From positions 1 to 42,129 of the forward strand of contig JAAAUF010000289.1 of the NCBI GenBank assembly GCA_015499985.1: 42,129 nucleotides of DNA, given 5' to 3'. Within the stretch, counting starts at the first letter, position 1. Each line of letters starts with the position of its first letter. Both the position numbers and the translations under genes were made by a program. The stretch is from Haplosporangium gracile. Its lineage: Eukaryota; Mortierellomycota; Mortierellomycetes; Mortierellales; Mortierellaceae. Below are positions 1 through 9,798 of the stretch, piece by piece. Under the pieces are notes generated by a model. It searched no databases and had not been told where the DNA came from. It saw only the letters and a list, made by a program, of their open reading frames with translations.

Positions 1-3000
1 AAAAGGCGTGCTAAATCCATGTGTTTCACTTTGATCATCAAAGTGGAGCACGTTAGTTATTGATGACGGATTAACCTGCTTTCTTTTTTATTACAATAGT
101 ACGGCGTTTGAATGTACGGTGAACAGGGAACACGTCCCTGTAATCTGCGCAGAGACGTCACGGTCTCACCAACGAGGAGACGTGATTAAGCTTGCCAAGT
201 ATGTTCGTCAGGTCATGTTGGACTATTACGGCCTGGCAGTGTACTGCGTCGCCATTGCAGTTCCAGGCAGTCTCCCAAGGACTCTGCACCATGGAAAGGT
301 TCAGATTCATCCTGTCGTCTGTCAAAAGATGCTTGAGTTGGGTCAGTTGGCTCTCGCGTACGTTTGGACTTTGACCGAGGACGTCCTTTTGAACCTGCCT
401 GTTGGCGATGATATTGTCGGTGGGATCTGGGGACATGGTACATATCTACCCCTTTTAATATGTGTTACTGTTCATTCTTGTGTTTGTTGTGGTATTCAAG
501 AGTATTTTTACTAAAGATGACTTTTATTATTCTACCCAATACGAAATAGATGCGTTGGATGCTCGCGAAGCGATTATGCCGACACACACACGGACGATTC
601 AGTACTCGAGCTGCGAATTTTCTAAGGAGGTCCATGATGAGCGGACAAAAATCAGCATTTCGCAGTTCCAAAGCTTAGCCGACTTGCTCGTTTGGCGGTC
701 CATCATGAATCCAGACGAGATTGCCTTCCAAACTCTCGACAGTCGACAACAGAACGACGGCCAGTCCTCATTCTCTCTTCCTCAGATACAACAACAACCC
801 GAACAGCAGCAGACGGAAAGCAGCAAGGACTCGATCGCTGGAGATGTAGGAGGAATGAAACCACTGACATTCCGTAAATTTGGCGCAAGAGTAGTCCGGA
901 TCGCGGTATTCATCGAGAAAAAAGGCGGATTCCAGCAGGGCGTCAAAGTCGTCCTCCTCTTCCGCACAGGATCGATCGACTTTATTGCAACCCTCTACGC
1001 GGTTTGGTTCCTGGGTCTGATCCCTATCCCTGTTCCTGCCCCAGAGCCCCCAAGACTCTTTGAAGATATTTCGCTCCTCATGGGATTCTTGAACGAGCTC
1101 GGCTACAGCACCAGTGGGGCCTACCTACTCGGCAACAGCTTCACGGAAGAAGTCATGAAGCTGAAGTCAGCCCAGGCACAAATGAAGGCACACATTGGTG
1201 CCCGTCAAGATACCGCCATTCCTACGATACTTAATATTTCTAAGGCCCCCAAGATCCCCAAGAAGCGATGCTGAAATCAGGGACGTGAGTCGGGCTTATT
1301 GACGCCACCCAAAAGCGCGCTCCTCGGAACTGTGCCGGCACTAATTGCAGACCATTACTCGGCTGATCGGAGACGGACTCTTGCAAAGATGATCCATGCG
1401 GGGTTGGTGGCTCAGACACGGGCACTAAAGAAGCCTATTGTTTCGTGTGTCAGGTCGTTTATGGGACTGGATTTGTTGCTGGCCTGTGCGATCGGTGTCT
1501 ATTTCGGCGCGTCTACTGTCCTGATTTCTTATGCTGATTTTGAAGCCAGGCCCCAGCTTTACTTTGCAGCTGTCAAGTCCTTTGGTGGTAAGTTCAAGAC
1601 TACTTGCTGTTTCGCTTTGTTTGCTCCCGCATTTCAAAGGTTAACGGCTCTTTAACTTTGTCTTTGTACGTACTTGCATCAGCACGCGACATGTTGATGC
1701 ACTGTGCGATGGTAGAACAGTCCTTTAGTAGCGGGCATGGGCCACTCTCGCCACCCTCAATGCTATCTTCCTATCCGTACTCATTCCCACTCGCTTCTCC
1801 AATTCGTTTTTCACCTCTCATCAACCTCTCCTCCGTTCACAACTTCTTAGTCATTTCTGACAGCAGACCCAGTCTCGATACCATCAAAACACTCGATACC
1901 CGGCTCTGTCCCCTTTCCTCCATGTTCCCTTCCTCCATCTCGTCGTCGTCGTCGTATCCTCGCTTGCCAGATCGGGCAATGATCTCGAAAGAACGCGACT
2001 GAACGGGATGTTTAGACACCTGATCAATCCACTCATTACTACACGGTCATATCTGGTTATTGAGCCTGTACGTTTGCGAAGACAGCGGCATCGTAAGTCC
2101 CTAGCCTTGACTTCACGCCGTAATGCGTTTGTTCTTTATTGCTATGATAGCCAGCATGTCCATTTTCATTACGCATTCGCATCTGTTAGCCGGTGTGTGG
2201 AACGACGGTGGCGATTGTGAACTCAGAGACGTCAGAGATATGTCTCTCCCGCGAAATTGGCGAGATCTGAGTCTCTTCTGAAGCCAACATCCAGTCCAAC
2301 ATCGGCCGCAGTGGAGTCTGGCGCGATGATCGAAATCACCAGAAGCCGATTCCATACCAGAATCATGCCTAGTCCAGTCACCGCAGTGGTAGTGGCGTCA
2401 TTGGAGACCAGCAACAACAACACCAAGAGGAGCAACATAGGCAACTTGGATCCAAAATTTATGTCCGTACAGGAGAGATTGGGTTCCTGTGGACCTACGC
2501 GACGCCAAAGTTCAATGGTAGACAGTCTACCAGTTTGTTATTTGTTCTGGGACCCATTGGAGAGACTCTTGAGGTGCGGAGACTCCTCCATTTTCCTGTA
2601 GATGTTGAGAAGACTATTGAGAGTGCCCACTCTAACTTTGATCCTGGTGGAAGTGTTGGTATAATCGTCTCTACCCAAATGCAACTTGGTAACTTGTTCG
2701 TCTTTTCTCTCTCATGAAATGATTCTAACAAGTGTTGTTTTCTTCGTTCATGTTGCAACCTATCGACATAGCATTGCGTTTCAGGCAAAGGAAGCGGTCG
2801 TCTGTGTCGTCACTGTCCGCTAGGCAGACACGCCAAGCAGTAGCACATTAATGAACTAGGCTCTCTGTGTGATGCGCCAGATTGTCGATCGTCATGGATT
2901 CATGCTAGATGTGGTGGCCTTTGTTGGAGAGGGCGTGCTGGCCAAGACACGGTTCGGTGAAAAGCAGCGGGACAAAATGCTGTTACTCTTCATGAGTGCC

Positions 3001-3520
3001 AAAATGTAAGTCATTCCTTGTTTTTCTAGCGTTGTTAGTAGTGAAGTGGATCAATGAAGAGCGGAGGAAAAGCGGATATCCACGCATTTTCATTTTGTGA
3101 TCTAGGCCGTTGTTGTACATCCATTACTCGCATGGATCGCTTTCTGTGCCTAGTATGCTACCCATCCAGCATCAGCAACAGCAGCAGCCGCAACAGCTAC
3201 AACATCGTTACTCAACAGGCGACTTGCTGCTCTCCTTGAATAGCAAACGACCGTTCACACTTGTACTCACAGAGTCAGCATCGGTATCAGCGACGACCGG
3301 TTTCTCGTCTGACTACAAGTATTCTTCGACATATTCTACATCGACATCCTCATCGGCATCGTCCAAGGGGTCTAGTGTGACCACGACACTGTCATTGTCA
3401 GCATCGTCGTCGGTCTCGCGTAATGGTGACGAAGATATAATTGAGCAGTTGGGTGATCGTCCATTGCCTGAAAAACCGTCGCGAGTCTATGAGGGTGTAC
3501 GTTCTCCTGTCATCAAATAA
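1..3520 (+). pseudogene. DIP2/Mug62-type adenylate-forming protein, 5'-truncated and decayed
   Basis: This resembles the C-terminal half of the DIP2/Mug62/Cps1 family of tandem AMP-binding (FAAL-like) proteins. Recognisable pieces in order are: end of the first AMP-binding unit (119-436; SLPRTLHHGKVQIHP, GDDIVGGIW); start of the second (about 560-1271; LLVWRSIMNPDEIAFQTL, GLIPIPVPAPEPPRLFEDI, ISKAPKIPKKR); PIVSCVRSFMGLDLLLAC (1435-1490); SSVHNFLVISDSRPSLD (about 1833-1885); HLINPLITTRSYLVIEPV (2017-2070); IYVRTGEIGFLW (2457-2492); and a C-terminus with VVAFVGEG then LLYIHYSHG across an intron at about 3006-3107, ending at 3518-3520. The frame is broken by TGA 1272-1274, TGA 2268-2270 (where the family has Trp), TAG 2370-2372, TAG 2821-2823 and TAG 2857-2859. 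At least one frame change near 2000 is also needed. The first half of the gene lies outside the window. Alternatives are assembly error or unusual splicing, but several of the stops sit inside well-conserved blocks. Confidence 0.75.
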
Positions 3521-3807
3521 TATCTGCAGCAAACGCGGTGAAGGATCTACCAGATGCGCGAACCCCTTGCTGAGGAAAATGATTTTTTTGTATCTTTTTT
3601 TTATTTTGTCTATTGCTGGCCCCCCATTTGTTCGCTATCATATCGAGTCAGTGCACGCACGCACACACATCCACCACTCTCTAATCGCCAAACAGTAGCA
3701 GTACTTATTCTTCTCCTTTTTATCTTTTTCCTTTTCTTCTCTTCCCTTCTTTTCCTTATCCTCCCATCCCTCTCCCATTTCTCCCACCCACTCTCTCATT
3801 TATAATC
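3521..3807 (+). promoter_or_regulatory. Pyrimidine-rich promoter/5'UTR of the RRM gene
   Basis: This is the stretch between the decayed adenylate-forming gene and the proposed split start codon of the RRM gene. From about 3708 to 3800 it is almost pure C/T, a pattern common just upstream of highly expressed fungal genes. It contains no convincing coding region. Assignment to the RRM gene depends on the long-intron model being right. Confidence 0.4.
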
Positions 3808-5900
3808 ATGTAAGCTATCATCCTTGTCCTCTTTGCCAAGGATGTCTATACTCTATCTTGTTTCCGATCATGCACATGCATTCTTTTTATTGGTTATCGG
3901 GACACCTTTTTTTTTTTGCTTTTCTTTTTTCTTTTCCTTTCCTGTCCCACTGTCCCCCTTGCCTTGCTGTGATTTGCTTGTCCTGCCTCCCTTATATTCA
4001 AAACTGACAGTGCTTACGTGTGAAAGAGATGAAGGAAGATGATGAGTGTGAAAGTGAAAGTGAGAGAAACTGATGAGGTGCGAATGAGAAAAAGCCACTA
4101 CACATACAGAACAAGAACAGCCTTTTATTTTTCTTTAATAAAGAACCGAAGTTTTGCTACCCATTCAGAACAACGATTCGCTTTATTTCAGATACTTCTC
4201 CTAGTCATTGACAAAAAGAAGAACGAGTGCGTGTGCGAGAGGATGAGAGTGTGTGTGGACATAGTGCAAAGAGTTAATGCAAGCGGAAAGATGTCGCAAA
4301 GGACGACAGCAACAACTCAGGAGGAGGTGGCGGATAAAGGAGACTGACGTGGCAACAAACCACATCTTTTCGTCACTTTTAAACCACCAACGGCTTTGTT
4401 ATCTGCCATGTCTTTGGTTGCCATGAACTGGAGAGAGAGACAAGTTATCGGTTTCCGCGCGGCGCGCACATGCCTGGTCTTCTCTTTGTGTACGAATATT
4501 CGATCTCCGGATTGCGCACTCGTTTCTTTTCGTTTTCGTTCGAGTGTTTACTCTTTCCCACACGCAACACGTTCTTGCATTCGCGACACGAAAGCAAATA
4601 GGGTCTGTCTGCTCTATTAACTCACAGACAGACACAGACACAAACAGAAGAAAAGAGAGGAGTGACGAAAGGGGGGGTAGTGCTATTTTTTTTTGCGCAC
4701 AGAGGCTGGCTCTATCCCATTTTGTGTTCTTTCTCTCCCGTTTGCCTGCTCTCTCTTTTCTCTTCCCATGCATGATGTATCTCTTCTCAATTGTGTGATT
4801 TTTTACTATCTTTGTTCAGAAAAAAAAAGAAAAAGGGTTGTTGTTGTTGTTTTGCATAGTGGGTATCTTCCTTCTAGTCTTCGTCCCTACCTGGTTTAAT
4901 TGGCGCAAGAGCGAGGCGGGATGAGGTGCGATCGATATATATATCCCCACACAACGAATGGGTCAACGGATATGCGACTTTTTTTTTTTTTTCCAGTACA
5001 CCACCCTCTTCAATATCTTTTGTGGGTCCTCGTAGGCTTGGTCTGGACCCTTTTCTTTGTCAACTTTTCTGCTTTCATCTTCCACGTTCCTTTTATCCCT
5101 TTGTGTTTCTATATACTCATGCTTGCTCAAGATCAAGACAACGTTGTTATTGGCATTGCTCATCGTGGCTGTTGTTGATAACAGTGATCTAACTTTTTTT
5201 TTTATTCTTTCAACACGTAGGTCTGCTAACAACAAGTTGTTCATTGGCGGTTTGTCCTGGAACACCACTAACGAGTCCCTCCGCGCTGGATTCGGCCAGG
5301 TCGGCGAGGTTCTCGACGCCATCGTCGTCAGAGATCGCGAAACCGGTACGTGTACTTCTTTCAGCTGTACCATATGCAAACAATCTCATTCTCATGTGCT
5401 GACTAACCTCTTGACACGTCCTTCCGTCGCGTTTCTTTTTCCATTTCAATAGGTCGCTCCCGTGGCTTCGGTTTCGTCACCTTTGCTGACAGCAACGGTG
5501 CCGATGCTGCCATCCAGCAGTTCAACGATCAGGAGTTCGAGGGTCGCCAGATCAAGGTCGACCGTGCCTCCGAGCGCTCCGACGCTGGTGGCAACCGTGG
5601 CGGTTTCCGTGGTGGCTACAACAGCGCCCCCCGCTACAACAACAACAACCAGCAGCAGAGCTATGGCGGTACGTTCTCTTGTAAACGTCTTTATCGTATC
5701 GATTCGACGCTGACGAGCGATACATCGGGCGATATTTGAACAGTGGCATTGCAGCAATGGAGCAAACAATAGGACTCAACTGAACGGTCGCCTCTAATAC
5801 TCTTATCTCTCTCTCTTTCTTTTGATGGTCATGTCTCATAGGTTACCAGGGCGGACAGGGCCAGTCCGGCCGCTCCGACGGCGATTGGGTCCGCAACTAA
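3808..5900 (+). CDS. Glycine-rich RRM RNA-binding protein, about 131 aa
   Basis: A single RRM is followed by a Gly/Asn/Gln/Arg-rich tail, as in small cold-inducible or glycine-rich RNA-binding proteins. Certain exons are 5221-5345, 5453-5668 and 5842-5900, all phase-compatible. RNP2 is LFIGGL and RNP1 is RGFGFVTF; the tail has RGGFRGGY and ends in DGDWVRN. Exon 2 opens with a lone G before Ser-Ala-Asn-Asn-Lys, so the start codon must be split as AT|G. The best partner is AT at 3808-3809 followed by GTAAGC. This implies a 1.41-kb intron (3810-5220) with a CTAAC branch point and T-rich tract near its 3' end. Codons favour C-ending forms, suggesting high expression. RNA chaperone or mRNA-stability roles are inferred from the family. 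The RRM call is very secure; exon 1 is moderate. Confidence 0.85.
3810..5220 (+). other. Proposed long first intron of the RRM gene
   Basis: The donor is GTAAGC at 3810. The acceptor is ACACGTAG ending at 5220, preceded by CTAAC at about 5189 and a long T-rich tract. At 1411 nt it is far longer than the other introns in the window. Open frames inside it look like chance readings of CT-rich DNA and I see no conserved protein segment. An alternative is a separate short 5' exon nearer 5200 that I could not identify. Confidence 0.45.
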
Positions 5901-7156
5901 ATATCACTTGTCGTCTCGGACAATGTGTTGATGACTAGTCCACGCCTCACCGTGTGAGCTCAGTTTAGCTCATTGTCTTCTTCGACCTTGGATGTTTTCT
6001 CGGTTTCCCTCTTTCGTTTCTTTTCCTTCTTTCTCAACCCTTTCTTTTTTTTTTTCCAATGCCAACAGCAAAAAAAGTCAGTTCTAGCAGCTTCATTCAT
6101 TTGAAGTTTCGTGCGATTCTCTCTCTTTGTATCTAAAAAAAAACCAACTTCAATTCAAACAAAAAAAAAGGCAGATTCTTCCTCTCATGTATTTGTACCT
6201 TTTCTCTCCTTCTCTCACCTTTTCTTTTTGTCTTTTCGTTTTATCCATCAAAAATTGTGCTTTTAAAAGTCCAACTCTTCTTGTAAATACTAATCGTGTC
6301 CTCCCCAACTGTTACTTCGAACGAAAACAAAAATAAAAATCCAACATCCTCGAGTGAAAGAAAAACAAGCAAGCATTCATCCTGTCTAGTTCATGTCTAT
6401 TACACGTACACTGCTTTCGATCTCCTTGTTTGCATAATTGGGGGGGTTTTTTTTTCGTGTTTCAAGGACCTCCTTCAGATGGTGGTTGTTGGTAAACTGC
6501 ATTCCTGTGCTGGCTTGATATTTGCTGCTCACACTCACTTCGTTCTCGTTTCTATTCGGTGTTGAATTTCGCTTTTCACTTCTATTAAATTCTCTTCCGA
6601 GTGGCCAGACTAAAGAATGAACAATCAACCAGCCAACTAGACTAATATAGCTTGACGAAAGAGAGCCAGCGCTTGAATGTACCAGAGACACTTTCTTGGT
6701 GTATTGCAAAAAATAGCAATATGCTGTTCATTTACCACAAGTCCCCTTAGTACCTCTTTGTGAGCAATTGGCAAGTGGTTTAGCAAAGCACGCACACATA
6801 GCTTAGCCTTGAATAAGGCCAATAGGCATAATTACAAAGCGATTGTTCTCGTCTTGAAGTCTTATCATCTACTTTGAAATGTTTGTTGAAAATACTGTAC
6901 AAAGAGTGAAAGGTTTATTGCTTTTTTTTTTTTTTTTTTTGTTTTGGAGGGATCGGATGGAGAGGAGTATAAGGTCCAGCCTCAAGAAAGGATTAAAATC
7001 TGACAAGTAGAAGGATTGGCACAAACAACCAAGGGAGCATGAGAGTATTGAAAGGAGGAGACGGAGAGTGAGAAAAGGGAAGAGATGTGTGTTGAACACC
7101 AAAGGAATAAAAAGCAGTAACAAAAGCCAAAAGTGAAAGCAAAACAGGGGTCCTCC
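5901..7156. other. Convergent intergenic region, 3'UTRs
   Basis: These 1.26 kb separate two convergent genes. The DNA is T-rich on the left and A-rich on the right, with a run of 19 T at 6922-6940 that reads as poly-A on the minus strand. Short AATAAA-like strings occur. I see no conserved coding region or RNA gene. Confidence 0.5.
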
Positions 7157-8128
7157 TTAGGCGGCTATGGCGCCAAACAAGCAGCAGAAGCAGAGGCAGG
7201 GGCAGAACTCGCCAATCTCTTTAAAGCAACTGCAACATTCGCCCTCGCTGGATTCTTCCTCTTGCTGCTGTCGGCGTCGGCGCATAGCCTCCTTCTGCTG
7301 CTGCTGTTCCCGGTTCCGGCTCGTGTAGTACTGACTCGACTCGTACATGGCCAGCTCCGGATCGCTTGCCGCCGTACGCTGAGGGACGTTTGACGAAGGG
7401 GAGTAGCTGGGTGGAGGAGGTGCCACCTGAGGCCGTTCCACGTATGGTGGGAGAGGAGAACTCGGGGACGAGGGTGCGTATTGGCTGTGAAAGGAGGGCG
7501 AGGTGGGCGAGTACATTGGCTGGGCAGGTGGATATGCTTGATGCAGATCCGCTTGACTCCGTGACGAAGGTGACGGTGGATACATCATCTGTGAGCGTGC
7601 CTGTGGTTGTTGCTGTTGCTGTTGTTGCTGTTGACGGGTACCGTTGCCGTGGTAGGTAGTGTTGTGCCGTTGTTGTTGTGGCCGTTGAGTATGATGGCTG
7701 CTATGGTATGTGTTGTTCCTCCTGGCTCCACCACGTCCTCTTCCTCCGCTTCCGTCTCCGTAACTGTCGTTCTGGGTATCTCGGTATTGTTGTTGTTGCT
7801 GTTGCTGCTGCTGTTGAGAACGACTGTTTCCATAGCCACTGTTGCCGCTGTGGACACTAGACCCTCCTCCTCCACTTGGGAGCTGAATCGGGGCTGATTT
7901 CATAGTTCTCCCGCCATTATAGCCACCATTATAGTCAGATCCATTATTAGCATAGCCCTGCTGCTGGTAGTTGGAAGCTTGTGGCGGGTGCCTGGGAGTC
8001 CGAGGGGTTGTAGGGGTAGTTGGTGTCTTTGGTGCCTGAAAGTCGGTCATGATGGGGGTAGTGTCAGCATCGTACTGTCTATTGTCGAGCGGGTTCAGCG
8101 ATATGCGTTTGTCGGACCGGTCGAACAT
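7157..8128 (-). CDS. Low-complexity protein with cysteine-rich C-terminal tail, 323 aa
   Basis: This is one uninterrupted exon beginning MFDRSDKRISLNPLD. The body is low complexity: a Thr-Pro repeat region (TPTTPTTPRTPRHPP), Gly/Asn/Tyr-rich segments, two runs of about 9-10 Gln, an RG-rich patch (GGRGRGGARR) and a Ser/Pro/Tyr-rich stretch. Near the end comes RRRRQQQEEESSEGE. The last 26 residues then hold eight cysteines (CCSCFKEIGEFCPCLC, FCC) and end in a hydrophobic LFGAIAA. A Cys-rich hydrophobic tail on a disordered body suggests S-acylation or tail anchoring at a membrane, resembling the general layout of CYSTM-like proteins; that is inference. I recognise no enzymatic domain. The gene converges on the RRM gene. 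Confidence 0.75.
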   Translation of the reverse strand: MFDRSDKRISLNPLDNRQYDADTTPIMTDFQAPKTPTTPTTPRTPRHPPQASNYQQQGYANNGSDYNGGYNGGRTMKSAPIQLPSGGGGSSVHSGNSGYGNSRSQQQQQQQQQQYRDTQNDSYGDGSGGRGRGGARRNNTYHSSHHTQRPQQQRHNTTYHGNGTRQQQQQQQQQPQARSQMMYPPSPSSRSQADLHQAYPPAQPMYSPTSPSFHSQYAPSSPSSPLPPYVERPQVAPPPPSYSPSSNVPQRTAASDPELAMYESSQYYTSRNREQQQQKEAMRRRRQQQEEESSEGECCSCFKEIGEFCPCLCFCCLFGAIAA

Positions 8129-8683
8129 TGTTGGAAGATTAGATTAGAAGGAAAAGTAGAGGGGAAAAAAAGAACAGAGGAGAAGAAAAAAGTGTGAAAA
8201 AGGGAAGACGAAAGAGGAGAGAGAAGGCGAGAGAGAGTGGTGAGGGAGTGTTTGAGAGGTCGCAGAAGCTAATGTCAATTGGTTCTTGGGTATTGGTTGC
8301 AAGTTATGACAACAAATAAAAAGGGCGGGATATTATATATAAAGCGGGTCGGGGTATGTTGTTTGTGTATGTTGTTCCTGAGACTAGTTAAAGGGAGGAG
8401 GAAGGGGGGCACGGAAGACAGAGGTGGGGTTGACGTTGGTTGACAAAGGAGAGGGATGAAAGAGTGAATGAGAGAGGAGGGAGGAAGGGAAACAATGAGT
8501 AAGAGAGGAGAGATGACTCGGGAGTAGAGTGGAAGGGGGCGAGAGAGGGAGAGAGGGAGTGATCGTGAAGAAAAGGAATGAAAGAAGAAGAGGAAGAGGT
8601 GTGAGGAAGATGATGACAACGACAGAGAGAGAGGGAGGAGGGAAGAGAGAGGGGGAAGCACGGATACATAACTATGAACATAC

Positions 8684-8747
<64 letters not shown>

Positions 8748-9798
8748 GAAGAGCACAAGTACTCTACTGTCCTGCAATCAAATCCAGGGCAATCATTGTA
8801 ATCAAAAATTATTATTGTGTTGTGATAGACATGATAAACGAAGAGTAAAAATAGCTTCTCTGGATCCCTGGCCAATAAATAATCAGCTATAGGCACAATT
8901 CATTCATTCAGGCACCACCTGGGATGCAATACTCCTCTCTTCTTCTCCTCTCCCCTCTCCTGCAAAAAAAAAAAAAGCATACAACTACCGAAAGAAGAGA
9001 GTATGTCTATCTATCGCGCAAGCTGTTGCTGCTCACCTTCATGCCTCCCATGCATTGCTACAGACATAATTGATCAACTTCTCAAACAACAGCAATGACA
9101 TAAAAAAAAAAGGAGCCATTTTAACGGACAGGGCAAGAAGCTCGGCGCCCAAAAGTCGGTCGGAGCCTGAAAAGATGTTAATAAAAATATGGGTAAACCC
9201 AGGACGTGAAGTTACTCTACCACCTCCTCTACTCTATTTGACTTACTATGGCACCAGCTTCACTTTATCTTCGCACCTGCACTAGTGCAGTCTGCTCTCA
9301 AAGCAAGGTCCATCTTTTCTCTGATTTCACTTTTCTCATCCTCATAAACAATTGACCCCTCGTGCCATTCCCTCTTTGCATGCATTTGCATGTACAAGGG
9401 TCAACGCTTCGATCGCAATAGATCGAATCACCTTCCTCTCTGCTCTTTGCTTCCGTCTTTTTTCTTCAAAAAGTAGCAAGCGAGCACGAGCATATGTATT
9501 AAGGAAGAAAGTCGCTCATTCGCGAGTTTATTAAGAGTCAGAATGGCTCGATGCAAAATGGAAACTAACGCTAAATACACATACTAACGATGCAAAAGAG
9601 GAAAAAAGAAAAAAGAAACAAGCTAAAGGATGTATGGATGTGTGGTATAAAAAAAATAAGGTATGTATGGTCATTGAGAGCCGCCTCTCTTTCTTTGCTT
9701 GTCGTTTCCTGACAAGAAGAACACAAAAAGTGGCAGGATTACTTCAATTTCTCCTTGTCACCTCTTACGGCTGACGGTGCAGAAGCAGGCTGCTTCTC
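8129..9798. other. Intergenic region with purine tract and microsatellite
   Basis: This region lies upstream of the Cys-tail gene and downstream of the MFS gene, both on the minus strand. It holds a purine-rich stretch (about 8140-8660, polypyrimidine on the coding strand of the Cys-tail gene) and then the compound TC/CA repeat. The rest is AT-rich without credible coding potential. Confidence 0.5.
8688..8747. repeat. Compound dinucleotide microsatellite (TC)n(CA)n
   Basis: About 20 uninterrupted CT units (8688-8728) run directly into about 10 CA units (8728-8747). The tract is visible directly in the sequence. It lies about 560 nt upstream of the start of the minus-strand Cys-tail gene. Confidence 0.95.

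Noticed and set aside
1..3520. Stop-codon reassignment (TAG/TGA read as Gln/Trp/Arg) to explain the left-edge gene
   Set aside because: The other coding models in the window need no such readthrough and end at ordinary stops, and a frame change is also required in this gene. Decay is simpler.
8275..8742. Minus-strand Ser/Leu/Pro-rich open frame upstream of the Cys-tail gene
   Set aside because: It is a translation of the polypyrimidine tract and microsatellite, without any conserved segment.
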